Shown here: positions 45,543-56,900 of the stretch, piece by piece | Layout of the letters: each line of letters opens with the position of its first letter | How positions within the stretch are numbered: the first letter of the stretch is position 1 | Source of the DNA: Diabrotica undecimpunctata | Lineage: Eukaryota; Arthropoda; Insecta; Coleoptera; Chrysomelidae | Assembly (NCBI RefSeq): GCF_040954645.1 | Contig: NC_092811.1 | Span: forward strand, 116,695,343 to 116,759,342 | DNA length: 64,000 nucleotides | Direction: 5' to 3' | Position numbers and translations under genes: made by a program | Notes under the pieces: model-generated | Seen by the model: the letters and a program-made list of their open reading frames with translations, nothing else | Told to the model about the DNA's origin: nothing | Databases searched by the model: none

Positions 45543-46771
45543 ATGGAATACAAGAAAATGGCCATTCGATTAGAGCAAATCTGTGTTTATTGTGACCAAG
45601 CACTAAACAATAATCCTTATACTGCCACTGTTTTTTGTGACTATGCCAAAGCTTTTTATTTTGTAAATCACATTTTGATAAAAAAACTAAATTTCTACGG
45701 AATTCCAGGTATTTCTTTGAATTGGTTCCAATCTTACTTGAGGAATATGAAACAACTAGTTAGAGCAATTGATACTGACTCTAACTCTAGTCACAAAAGC
45801 ATTGTATGTGGAGTATCACAAGGTTCAGTACTGGGTCCTCTATTTTTCCTTATCTTTATAAATGACATCACTAACTTAAAAATAGATGGAAAATGTTTTC
45901 TTTTTGCTGATGATACCAGTATTACGTGAAGGAACTCTAATATTGCAACTTTTCATGCAATTATAATTTCTGATCTACTTAAACCTGGTCAGACTCTACT
46001 CTCTTTTAACGTGGATAAGACAGTAGCATTATCCTGTAAAGGAGCTCTTCAACACTTGCTTCTTAATAAGAGCCAGATCAGCATCGTTGATTCTGTAAAA
46101 TTTTTTGGTATTTTTATAGACAGCAATCTTAAATGGTCCCTTCATAACAATTCGTTAAGTAAAAAACTAGCCTCAGCCTTCTATGCAATAAGATCTGTTT
46201 CGAAGGAAATCAATTTAGGATCTTCCAAAATAACATACTTTTCTTTGTTCGAGTCTCATCTTCGATATGGCCTTCCTTTTTGGGGATCTAGTATACCAAT
46301 CTGATATTATTTTTAAATTACAAAAAAGAGCAATACGGTATCTTTTTGGCCTCAGTAGAATAACACATTGCAGAAGCTACTTCAAAAATCACGGAATTTT
46401 AACTCTTCAATCTCTATATATTCTAGAAACTGTTTGCTTAATTCGTAAACACATATTTTTCCAGAAAGACCTAATCATGACTACTCCACCATAAATTCAT
46501 GCTTTGATGTGTAGTTACCGATCCCGTCCACTTAGTTAGTAAAGAAATCTATATTATATTCGGCAAAAAATTATGCAACCATCTCCCTTTGCAACTTAAA
46601 TATACAACTTCTTTCCTTAAGTTCCGTAGATTGACAAAAGCCTATCTATCTGAAAGACCATATTATTCAGTGGAAGAGTTTGTTAACGAATATCTAAGAA
46701 ATTACTGTAAGTTTAGGTACAAGAAACAAAGTATTTTTATATATATTGGGGTATCACATGCAGCAGCTTAA
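45543..46771 (+). pseudogene. CR1/jockey-group LINE reverse transcriptase, broken
   Basis: Begins in the fingers-palm: VFCDYAKAFYFVNHILIKKL near 45640, GVSQGSVLGPLFFLIFIND near 45810 and the catalytic FADDTS near 45903, followed directly by a stop. Later frames give VKFFGIFIDSNLKW near 46095, KLQKRAIRYLFGL near 46315 and the C-terminal SFLKFRRLTKAYL near 46607. At least three breaks. The 5' half and the endonuclease are missing. Confidence 0.8.
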
Positions 46772-46893
46772 ACTTATTCGTAAACTAGTTTCCTAAGGTT
46801 TTATTATGCAATTTGCAATTTAGTGAAATTTTCAATGGATTGTATATTTTTTCCATAGCTAATTTGTTAAAGTGTTGCTATAACAACTGTTTT

Positions 46894-46975
46894 GAGTAGA
46901 TAAAATATCACTTTAACCGCAAGGGTAGATAAAGTGACACTTTAACAGCAAGAGTAGATAAAATATTTTAACTTT
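46894..46975. repeat. 29-bp tandem repeat, about 2.8 units
   Basis: GAGTAGATAAAATATCACTT-type units followed by TAACNGCAAG; alternate units change AAAATAT to AAAGTGAC. No function is apparent. Confidence 0.7.
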
Positions 46976-47009
46976 TTTTTATTCAATAAAATTTACAAAT
47001 TCAAACACA

Positions 47010-47497
47010 TTAAGGATTAAAATCAACTGAAATTTTACAATTAACATTATTAGAAATATCTATTTTTGGAGCATCACAACTTGTACTCGTTTGCTTAAAC
47101 ACTTGATTCGAGGTACTGGATTGATTTTCTGGTCCGCCAAGTATACACTTGGATACAGCAATCTTATTGCTTATTGACTCTTCAATGTAAGATTCTGCAA
47201 TAGATGACGATTTCCATCCACCTAAACGTTTAACTTTTACTAGTTCAGCTACAGAATTTGCGAACATAGTAGCTGAAGAACGACGGAAACAAAAATAGCA
47301 ATAACCTTTATCAACAAATAGACGTCAGGAGCGTCTGTCAGAAATTTAATAATGTCATCTGACTCCAGGATTTTGGACTTTTTAGCTTTGTATCCTTCAC
47401 TCAGGTTTTTTAGTAAGGTGGTTAACTTGCTGAATTTAGAAATGTCACAATTTTCATTCACCAACAACGTCACTTCAGCATCGAATAATACGACCAT
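47010..47497 (-). pseudogene. Crypton-like tyrosine recombinase remnant
   Basis: One minus-strand frame (47267-47010) gives SVAELVKVKRLGGWKSSSIA followed by ESYIEESISNKI. A second (47497-47249) gives LSEGYKAKKSKILESDDIIK and FLTDAPDVYLLIKVI. The LGGW-SSS-A--YI pattern near the C-terminus, just before the tyrosine region, and the preceding helix resemble Crypton-type tyrosine recombinases of insects. The middle with the catalytic Arg-His part is missing. Assignment is tentative. Confidence 0.5.
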
Positions 47498-47579
47498 AAT
47501 GACGATGGCATCGCTTTCTTCGACTTTCCAGAAAAATACCTGGTGGCTATTACCATTGTAAATTCGTATCTGTCTTCTG

Positions 47580-48600
47580 CCTTGTGCGTTTAACCCTTTT
47601 CACCTAATATTTGTCGCCTATCAGGACTCCTTTTTCCTTGGATTTCACCTTTTATAATCAGCTGCAACAACTCATACTTATCATTCCTGTGCCCCTGTGC
47701 CAGTATGTACCCCGAATATGTTGTCTTTCTCCTTTTAATGGTGGTTAAAAGTTCTTTGCCTCTTCCCATTCTGTGTAACACCATTTCGTTCGTAATATGA
47801 TTGGTCCATGGTATTTTCAAAATTCTTCTAAAATGTCACTTCCCAAAAGCTTCCAGCTTTTTTGTTAAGTCAACATTAACAGTCCAGGCTTCGGCACCAT
47901 AAAAAGGAATAGAGTGGATATAACATTTTACCATCCGATATCGGATTTGTAGATTGAGTCTTCAGTAATCCAGACTCCTAAGTATTTTATTTTATCCACT
48001 TGTTCAATATCTTCATTTTTTATCTGGATCCTTGCTATTACTTTACCCCTCTTACTGATATCCATGATTTTTGTCTTCTTTATGTTTATTGTTAAATCAA
48101 ACTAATTCCCAGAATCACAAATTTTTTTTAGTAGCGTCTACGGCTATGTTTCACTTTCAGCTGGCTGTAATGGCTGTATCATTGGCATAACTAATGTTAT
48201 TTTTACCATTTATCTTGATCCCTTCTGTACAGTTTTCAAGTGCTTGTGTAAATAAGTCATCGGAGTATATTAAATAGTAATGGTGAAAGTACACAGTCTT
48301 GTCTCACACCTCTATTTGCGCATCCGTGCTATTTCCATCTAATGTAACCACAGCCTGTTGGTTCCAATAGAGATTTCCCACTATATTAATATCATTTTTA
48401 TCAAGTCCTTTTCACTCTAGACTTTCCATAAGAATGTTATGTTTAACTTTGTCGAAAGATTTCTCATAGTCTATAAATGCGACGAAAAGATCTTTTGGTT
48501 GGTCCCGACATTTTTGAGCAAAATTTGTAAAACTACAATAAGCTTCTACTGTTCCGAAGTCATTACGAAAGCCAAACTGTCTATTACCCATCTACGCTTC
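47580..48600 (-). pseudogene. RTE-like LINE reverse transcriptase, heavily broken
   Basis: Minus-strand frames read NRQFGFRNDFGTVEA near 48590, LFVAFIDYEKSFDKVKHN near 48490, YLIYSDDLFTQALEN near 48270 and SYANDTAI near 48195 (catalytic YADD changed to YAND). VDKIKYLGVWI near 47990 and PWTNHITNEMVLHRMG near 47815 follow. Same style as the element at 655-3260. Many stops and shifts. Confidence 0.75.
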
Positions 48601-48639
48601 ACACTTTATGAATATTCTTGCATGTATAACCTATGATCT

Positions 48640-49365
48640 AATCAAATTAAAAAATTTACGGGACTATCCCTTTTGAAAGCATCTCACAAAACTCAAAACA
48701 GAGTTGAATGGTCAGTCACAGTCAATCAAACCTTATGATTTCATCATATCCTTGCCTAGAATAACGGATTAGGGCGGATTTATTATTTTTAATCAAAACT
48801 TTGTTATCCCAATTTTGTATGTAATTGTTCACATTTCAAATAAACAATAGTTTTATTTTAATATAAAAAATAAAATAATCAAAAGTATTATTGTCAGTAG
48901 AATAATATAAATTAATTTTTTGATTTAGTAATAAAATAAATACATTTTTATTTGTGTTCTTGTTCGCCCAAACGTTTCTATTAAAAAATGTGTACGTCAC
49001 TGTGCCGATCTGGCGACCCCACGGGGCTAGTTGCTATTGTTAAAACTTGATATGAAATATTAGCAAACAAGGATCCTTCCGTATTAATATTAATCTCGGC
49101 AATGTATAAAGTAATATTTTTGTTGGGCTAAAAGGCATTGTATGGAAAATAGAGGCCAAATGTAACGAATATTTGGGCAAACCAGACGGTATTCGTAGGT
49201 ACATAACTAGAAAATCTTTATTTAAATCTAGCAGAAATATTTATTAATTTAGCAGTAAATTTCTAAAATAACAAATGCAATGTTTTCTCGCAGAGTTTTG
49301 TGTGCTAAATGTTTTTTGACTGTGGATTTATTTCAATAGGACATCAAATATCAATCATCGTTGTT
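48640..49365. other. AT-rich spacer, nothing recognised
   Basis: No supported coding sequence or repeat. Confidence 0.5.
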
Positions 49366-49369
49366 ACTG

Positions 49370-49570
49370 GATCAACAACTCTTTTTTTGGGCCTTCTTCT
49401 ATTCTAGGATTCTTTTCCATTCTGATCTGTTTCGCGCTTTTTTTCTCCAATTTTTTATTTTTAAGGTTGTTATATCATTTTCTATTTGATTTATGTATCT
49501 CAGCTTCTGTCTTCCTCTTGCCCTTTATTTTACTAGAATTTTATTGCTTATTATGTTTGGTATTTCACCC
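49370..49570 (-). pseudogene. LINE C-terminal scrap
   Basis: Minus-strand RARGRQKLRYINQIENDI then KIKNWRKKARNRSEWKRIL, closely related to the C-terminus of the LINE at 54120-55377. Confidence 0.65.
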
Positions 49571-49797
49571 TATTCAAGAGACAGTTAATGATGCAACTGA
49601 TGCATAAAGCATGTAAAGCTTGATGTAAAAGCTAGAGCCAGCAGTAGAGGGATACTACAACAAATAAAATCCAATGGTTGTCAAAATTAGTAAATTACTT
49701 CAATCACCATTATAGATATTTGTTAAGCTATAGAAGAAGTTTTAAACTTAGTGCTTGCTTTGGAAGAATTAGGAATCGAATCATCCATATTTGATAA

Positions 49798-51636
49798 TCA
49801 TTCCAAAGTAAAAGACACTTTTGTAAGATTCAAATTGACATCAATGCATTTACAGTCAACGATTATAAAAGAAGTGAAACTTTGTATTTTATCCGCTTTT
49901 AGACTGAATGATTCAGAAGAATTAAAAAAATCATAATCATCATCATTTTCACATCCATTTTGGATATAGGCCTCCTCCAAACGTCTCCAGTTCTCTCTAT
50001 CTCTAGCTGCTGCAATCCAGTTTGTTTCTATTCTCCTTAGGTCGTCGGTCCATCGGGTGGGTGGTCTGCCTCGACTTCGCTTGTCGGCTCTTGGTCTCCA
50101 ATCCAATAATCTCTTCGTGCGTCTTCCATCTTCCATTCTAGCAACATGTCCAGCCCACCTCCACTTTTGTTTATTGATTCGCAGTATAATATCGTCTACG
50201 CCAGTTCGTCGGCATATCTCCTCATTTCTCACGCGATCTTTCAAGGTCAGGCCCAGCATTGATCTCTCCATTCGCCTTTGTGTTACCCTCAGTTTTTCGG
50301 CAGTAGCTTTCGTTAAAGTTAGGGTCTCTGCTCCGTAGGTCAAGACTGGTAAGATGCATTGGTTAAATGCCTTCCTTTTCAGGTGAATTGGGGTATTTGT
50401 TTTAAAAATGTCTCTCATCCTTCCATATGCCGCCCATCCCAACGTGATTCGTCTATTTAGCTCGCAGGTTTGGTTGTCTCTGGTTATTCTGATTTCATGA
50501 CCTAAGTATGTGTATTTATCGATTAATTCTACCTTGTTGTTACTGATCTGTATCTCTTCGCTGGGAACCATATTGGTCATCATTTTGGTTTTCTCGAAAT
50601 TTATCTCCAGCCCAGTTTCTTGTAGTATGTCATTCAGTTCTTGGAGCATGTCTTTGATCTCTCCCAGATTATCTGACAGAAGCACGATATCGTCCGCAAA
50701 ACGTAGATGGTTTAATCTTTCTCCATCGATGGATATTCCTTTCTGTTGCCATGTTAGTCTTTTAAATGCATACTTAAGAACAGTAATGAACAGCTTTGGT
50801 GACATGGTATCACCTTGCCTGACTCCCCCTTTTATCTTTATTTTATTAGTTGCTGAATGTAGACTTATGGTTGTTGTGGCATTTTCATATATATTTTTAA
50901 CTATATTACAATATCTGTGGTCGACCCTGCAATCTTGTAGTGCTCTTAAGATGGACGGTAATTCCACTGTATCAAACGCCTTTTTAAAGTCTACAAATAT
51001 CAATGCCAAGAGATGGTTATATTCGTTAGTTTTTTCTATCAGGGTTTTTAGGCACTGCAGGTGATCGTTTGTACCGTAATTAGGGCGGAAACCGGCTTGT
51101 TCCCGAGGTTGGTAAAAATCCAGCTTTGTCTCTAATCTGTACGTTATTATTCGGGTGTATAATTTATAAAGATGGTTAAGGAGACTGATTGGTCTGTATC
51201 TTTCCAGGTCTGCTATATCTCCCTTCGTGTGTAAGAGTACAGTTATTGAATTATTCCACTTTGTTGGGATATTTTGATTCCATAGGCATAGATTAAAGAG
51301 CTTTTGAATTTTGGTTATCAGTACTGAGCCTCCTATCTTTATCGCTTCCGTGACGACACCGTCCTCCCCCGGAGCTTTGTTATTCTTCATCTTTTTTAGA
51401 GCCTTGTAAATTTCGTCCAAGGAGATTTCTGGGATATCTTCGGAACCCTGATTTTGAACCTTGCTCTGCTGATATTCAACTATATCTAGAGTCGATTGGT
51501 TGCTATATAATGTCTCATAGAATGATTCCACAATTTGTAACAAATGTTCTCTGTTTGATGTGATGTTGCCATTTCTATCCTTGAGTTTGACTATTTGTTT
51601 ATTTCCATTTGTGAGTTTGCGTCTCATTATTTTCAT
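49798..51636 (-). CDS. LINE reverse transcriptase ORF (open, 5'-truncated element)
   Basis: A 612-codon open frame. Motifs in order: MKNNKAPGEDGVVTEAI, RYRPISLLNHLYKLYTRI, QAGFRPNYGTNDHLQC, ALIFVDFKKAFDTVE, GGVRQGDTMSPKLF, the catalytic RFADDIVLL, GLEINFEKTKMM and YTYLGHEI. The thumb has GAETLTLTKATAEKL, and the tail KWRWAGHVARMEDGR and RGRPPTRWTDDLRR. True element coding ends near EAYIQNG (about 49955); the last 50 codons are tail and flank. The active site is intact, but without an intact endonuclease the copy is unlikely to be autonomous. Confidence 0.85.
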   Translation of the reverse strand: MKIMRRKLTNGNKQIVKLKDRNGNITSNREHLLQIVESFYETLYSNQSTLDIVEYQQSKVQNQGSEDIPEISLDEIYKALKKMKNNKAPGEDGVVTEAIKIGGSVLITKIQKLFNLCLWNQNIPTKWNNSITVLLHTKGDIADLERYRPISLLNHLYKLYTRIITYRLETKLDFYQPREQAGFRPNYGTNDHLQCLKTLIEKTNEYNHLLALIFVDFKKAFDTVELPSILRALQDCRVDHRYCNIVKNIYENATTTISLHSATNKIKIKGGVRQGDTMSPKLFITVLKYAFKRLTWQQKGISIDGERLNHLRFADDIVLLSDNLGEIKDMLQELNDILQETGLEINFEKTKMMTNMVPSEEIQISNNKVELIDKYTYLGHEIRITRDNQTCELNRRITLGWAAYGRMRDIFKTNTPIHLKRKAFNQCILPVLTYGAETLTLTKATAEKLRVTQRRMERSMLGLTLKDRVRNEEICRRTGVDDIILRINKQKWRWAGHVARMEDGRRTKRLLDWRPRADKRSRGRPPTRWTDDLRRIETNWIAAARDRENWRRLEEAYIQNGCENDDDYDFFNSSESFSLKADKIQSFTSFIIVDCKCIDVNLNLTKVSFTLE

Positions 51637-52350
51637 ACTCTTATTTTGCTCAATAGTTTTGATGATTTTCTCATCTTTGTATTTTCTTAGGTCTTATCTG
51701 ATTTCTCTTGATACTTCCTTGTTCATTTTATTTATATCGTCGTTACTAGAGTTTTCGTCGCTTCTCAGTATTCTTCTTTGTTCCATTTTTTTCTGTGTTT
51801 CCAGACTAATTTTTTCTTCCTTCACGCTTTTTGGGCAGCATTTCTTTTGAGCTTCTGTTATTGCTTCTACTATTATGTCATTTAGGATGTTAATATCATT
51901 TGTTGATGATTTTTCTTGAAGGAATTTGCCAATATGATCTTCAAAATTTTGTTCGTTGTTTGGATGTGTCCATATGTTTATTTACTTCTTTTTTATCATA
52001 TTGTGTCGTTCATAGTTGGTATTTAACACAATGGTGGCTCTCACCATACGATGGTCGCTTGATTTCGCAAATTTATTTAGCACTGTCACATCTGTAAATA
52101 TGTATCTTTTATCAGTAATAAAGTAATCAATCTCGTTTGTCGTCGTCCCATCTGGGCTTTTCCACGTCCATCTGCGCTGAGGTTTCTTCTAGTAGTAACT
52201 GTTCATTAGGAATAGGTTTTTCTCTAGTAAGAAGTTTAAAAGAGTGTCGCCACGGTCGTTCCGTCCCTGACTTCCAAAATTTCCAAGAGCAGTTTCTGCT
52301 GGATCCAGTTTTGTTCCTATTTTGGCGTTAAAGTCTCCACATATAACTGT
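49934..52350 (-). mobile_element. LINE with nearly intact reverse transcriptase, (GAT)n tail
   Basis: Minus-strand element starting inside the endonuclease (CGDFNAKIG near 52340) and ending in a (GAT)n tail at about 49931-49946. The reverse transcriptase frame is uninterrupted; the endonuclease is damaged and 5'-truncated. Confidence 0.85.
51640..52350 (-). pseudogene. LINE endonuclease C-terminal part, with stops
   Basis: Reads CGDFNAKIGTKL, SQGRNDRGDTLLNFLLE, a TAG, then KPQRRWTWKSPDGTTTNEID, YFITDKRYIFTDV and SSDHRMVRATIVL. These are the second half of an RTE-like endonuclease. The stop and further shifts toward 51640 separate it from the reverse transcriptase. Confidence 0.75.
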
Positions 52351-52561
52351 GAAATGTGTACATTAATAATAAAAAAAAATCCAGTAGGCAAAATCACATC
52401 GTTAAAATATAGATTAGCTAGGAAATCAAGATTTAAAATACTCCTTAGAACATTTTGATTTGAATTCTTCAGAATTCGAAACTGGCCTAAGACTTTTAAA
52501 AACAAGAAAAAATAAAAAATTTCCACCATCAAAACGAAAGCTCTCGTCTGGCTCGATTGGA

Positions 52562-52690
52562 TTCTTCTTCTTATGGTGCCTATCCGTTACGGATGTTGGA
52601 CACTAACATGGCTATTCTGACTTTGTTGACTGCTACCCCGAAAAGTCCGGTAGTGGTTAAGTTAAACCATTTTCGCAGGATTTAATGTCT
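52562..52690 (-). pseudogene. RTE-like LINE 3'-end scrap
   Basis: Minus-strand WFNLTTTGLFGVAVNKVRIA then MLVSNIRNG and a stop, with GAAGAAGAA after it; same C-terminus and tail as the element at 655-3260. Confidence 0.75.
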
Positions 52691-53379
52691 TAGCATAATA
52701 GAAAATCCATGTTTTTAGTGTTTAACCAACTAATGGTAAAATTTGCCACAATTCCTCTAAACAGTTGTACTAAGTAGTGAGAGAACTTTTTCTAAGCTGA
52801 GCATAATAAAATCGATATTTAGATCTACAATGCTACAAGTCTATTTGGAATCTCTAATAGTAGGTACCTTTTGTTAAACAAGAACTTACTCTAAATATAG
52901 ATAAAGATATTGTAGTTGGTATTGTAATGTGTTGTTATAATAAATTTTTATTGTCAATCTGAATTTTTAAGGTATTTTTTATATATGTGACTGTGGCCAC
53001 CCATATTTTTCGTATTCGCAATAATTTAATACAAAAACAAACGTAACTCGTTTCAAAAATTTACTGTTCTATCAAATAATTTTGAATTTACCAAATTATT
53101 TCAAAAAATTGAAAACTTTTTTTCTAATATATTATTAGTATAACTCTAGTGTTTTATTAGTATAACTGTAAAAACAAAGATATGTACTAATAAAACAAAA
53201 TAATGCTGAGATTGTTTGAATTTTTATACAATTCATATGAAGTATACCAATATGTAAGTTATGCAACGCATTAAACAAGTTAATTACGAAAGAAAACCCG
53301 TAGGAAAATACTAACTCGAAATTTAGTGGATGTTATATGTGGGATCTAGACATAATAGACACAATTGAAGCCAAAGGAT
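52691..53379. other. AT-rich spacer, nothing recognised
   Basis: No supported feature. Confidence 0.5.
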
Positions 53380-53575
53380 TAACTAGTATGAACACCTAAA
53401 GAGACTGATTGAAAATAGATGGTCAAAAAAGATATAAAAATGGACTCCGCCATTGAAGAAAATTATGTATACCAAGACGATCCTGGAGAGAAGATGTCGA
53501 AGATGTAATGACGCCAGAGATTTAAAAGCTGAAGATTGTTTCAATAGAAATCGCTGAAGAAGAAAAAATAAGTAC
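53380..53575 (+). pseudogene. LINE C-terminal scrap
   Basis: Forward frames read RLIENRWSKKI and KWTPPLKKI, then DARDLKAEDCFNRNR, the tail of an RTE-like LINE, ending in GAAGAAGAAAAA. Confidence 0.6.
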
Positions 53576-53837
53576 AATTATTCAAATAATGTATCAATCA
53601 CAGCGGAAAATCTAAAATTGGATGGAAGTCTTTAGTTTTAAATAACTAATGAAATATTAATTATATGGAATTAACCAAATTGAATGAATAATATCTTAAT
53701 GGTAGGTATATACACTTTTAAGTAATGTGGTATGAACTTTGTTAACTATTTCTTAACAACGTGATTAATTGTATATTAAGTGATAAAATAAAAATTAACT
53801 ATCAATTACAAGCGGAAGAAAAACTTTAATTTCCTAG

Positions 53838-53860
53838 CGATAAATGTAGTATTATAAATA
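53838..53860 (+). promoter_or_regulatory. core promoter: GATA-type site and TATA box
   Basis: CGATAAA at 53838-53844 precedes TATAAATA at 53853-53860, about 60 bp before the start codon; another GATAA lies near 53781. The same order is seen at the first gene, suggesting co-regulation. Confidence 0.6.
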
Positions 53861-53921
53861 CATGAACCAAACAGAGCTGTTTAGATTTTACGTCAATCAC
53901 ACGTGCATAGCAGACCAAATA

Positions 53922-56900
53922 ATGATGTTAAAATTTGTTCTAATCCTTACAATAGTGACTGTAGCACTAGCTAAGGATAGTTTTCTATCGAACGATGAAG
54001 AATTTGAAAAGTTCAAGGTAAACTTTATAGATAACTGATTTTTCTTTTAAGAGAAATTAAAATTAATCGTAGTAAAAATTCACTAATTTCAAGAGCTTTC
54101 TAAATTTATTAGTAGATCATCATCATCATCATCATCAGTAGCTCAACAAACCTTTCTGGGTCCTGGCTTGTTCTAGGATTTTCCGTTATTCCGCTCTGTT
54201 CCTTGCTTTGTTTTTCCAGTTGGTAATCTTAAGTGTTTTCAGATCTTGTTCCACTTGTTCCATGTATCTAAGTTTGGGTCTTCTCTTTGACCTTCTCCCT
54301 ACTGGTGTTTGCCTCATTATATGTTTTGGTGTTTCAGTCTCCAACATCCGTTCAACATTGCCCATCCAGCGCAGACGTCCGATCTTTATGGATGTTATGA
54401 CCTCAGGCTCATTGTATCCTGTGTTTAGTTCAAAATTATATCTTCTGCGCCATATGTCATTTTTTTTCACCCCCTTAGGTATGTATGTAAGGATTTTTCC
54501 ATGTGTCCATGTCTCTGATCCATATACAAGGACCGGTTTTATCAAGGTCTTGTATATTTTGCATTTGGTTTTTCTTGTGATGTTGTTAGATCTTAGATAT
54601 TTAATTAGTCCATTATATGTTTTATTAGCGATATGTATTCTTCTCTTAACTTCTTCACTGACATTGTTATCTGCGGTCACTAGTGAACCTAGATCTGTAA
54701 AAAATTTTCACGCTTTCGATGTTATAGTCTCCTATTGTCAGATTGTGTAGGTTTCTTTGGCATGTCGATTTGCTGGCCTTCGTGTATTTGGTTTTTATTT
54801 CGTTAATGTTTAGGCCACTGTTTTGTGCCGGTCTTTCTATCGCATTAAATGCTTCTATCATCTCTCTTTCGCTTCTAGCTATGATATCAACATCGTCTGC
54901 AAATGACAATATTTGTACACTTTTTGTTATTATTGTTCCTCTGGTGTTGACTTTTGACTCTCTAATTATTTTCTCTAATGTAATGTTGAATAGAATACAG
55001 GATAGGGCATCCCTGTTTTTTTGCTTTGTACTTTAAGTGTTTCTTTTACTATATCAATGAGTTGAGTTGGAATATTAAACTCTTTCACTGCATGGATCAG
55101 AAATTCTCGATGGATGCTATCATAAGCACTCTCAAAATTAATGAAAAGATGATGTTTGTCTATATTAAATTCACTAGTCTATTCCAAGATTTGCCTCAAA
55201 GCGAAGATCTGATCTATTGTAGACTTCTGCCCGCAGAAACCACATGGATATCCCCCAACTATTTGTTCCGTATATGGTCTCAATCGGTCATATACAATAT
55301 TTGACAGTATTTTTTATGCCACAGTTAGTAGCGTTATTGCCCAGTAGTTTTTACATTGAAGCTGATCTTCCTTTTTATTATTAGTAGATCAGTAAATCAT
55401 TTAGTAAAACAATATTTACAGTTGATACAAAACTTGTATCAATTGGGGTGGCTTCTTGTCCAATCGTGCTCCTTGCCTACTAAATCGGCTTACTATTATC
55501 CTGCATTCATCCTGTTTGTTGCTCTTTCTTTCCAACCATCAACTCCCTCTTTTCTGAAATCTTCCTATACGCCATCAAACAATTTTTGTCTACGTTGTCC
55601 TTTCCTTCTTTCCTTGATTGGGCCCCGTTTTAGAATTATCTTTGGTATCCTCTTCCTTTTCATTCTCATCACGTGTCCCATTTATCTCACTCCCTGTGCT
55701 TTAATGAGGCTTGGTTCGTTTTACAGTTCCTCTATACAGCGCTCCACGTTAAGAAAATAACATTGCGGAGATAGGGCCATGTATTTCTTATGGACGATAG
55801 AAGCGCAGCGATGCCACGAGGAACGCAAGCACGATTCAGGGTTGTATAATTTGTATTTTCGTTTTCACAGACATGAATTAAATTAACGTAATTGACCAAA
55901 AGTGCCCATTCGAAACAAGAGATGAAAAGTAGGGAAAATGATTTTAATTAAATAAATAGTATTTACAAAAGATAATTTTATTTTATCTTATTTTAATTAT
56001 AGTAACGACAGTTTATTTGTTTTTCGGTAAGAATATCATATACCATGAATCATAGAAATCAGTAGAAAATATTGCTTAGTTAAATCATGTACTTTGCCGG
56101 CTATTAAAGATTTAAAAGCAAATAAACGGACCGCTTGGAATGCATATATCTTTATAATTACTAATTGCAACTTAAAATAATACGGTGTGGGTATGTCAGC
56201 GATTTTATATCGTTCTCTGAGACTACATAATGATAATAAGGCTTTGTGGTTCTTCAGTTGTTATTCTGACTTTACAGTTAAATGTTAATTGAAAATCGAA
56301 ATTCGAAAAATATATCGACAATCTAATAAACCGCATTCCTGAGAGTTTTCGCAACACTGATCTCCATAAGCCTAATGTTATTTTCTTAACGTGAAACGCT
56401 CTATAGCTCCCTGTTTGCTCGTCGTACCCAACCTTCCGCCATGTTTTTGGCTCTATATATAGCTCTGAACATTCTCCTTTCACATCTTTGCGAAATTACT
56501 TTGTGGGAACTACATTTTTTAGGTAAATGGTCAATCGGCAAAAATGTTAAAACATGCTAACAGATTTTGCAATCTTAGTGCTTAACTTATCTTTGTTAAA
56601 CAATATATATGTAATTACTATTTGTGTGCCTTATTTAAATATTTATTTTGAAATGTTAAATACTTTGCAGTGAAACAATAAAGTTTTCCAAGTAGTATCT
56701 TTTAAAATGAGTCTCTTAATCGTATTGTAATGACATCATACTTGTCTATTGTTTGGTAAATATTATATTTTAATCAAATCATTATTTTTGTTTTCCTTCT
56801 ATGCTGAGCTTTTTATCAAGAATAGTTTTTTTGTAAAATGTAAGATATACTTACTTTTTCTTTATTTGTATAAAAGTTTTGGGATACACTGTATATCATA

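Noticed and set aside
56223..56483. 86-codon minus-strand frame in the second gene's intron
   Set aside because: No conserved motif; overlaps the end of an inverted-repeat pair and looks like chance.
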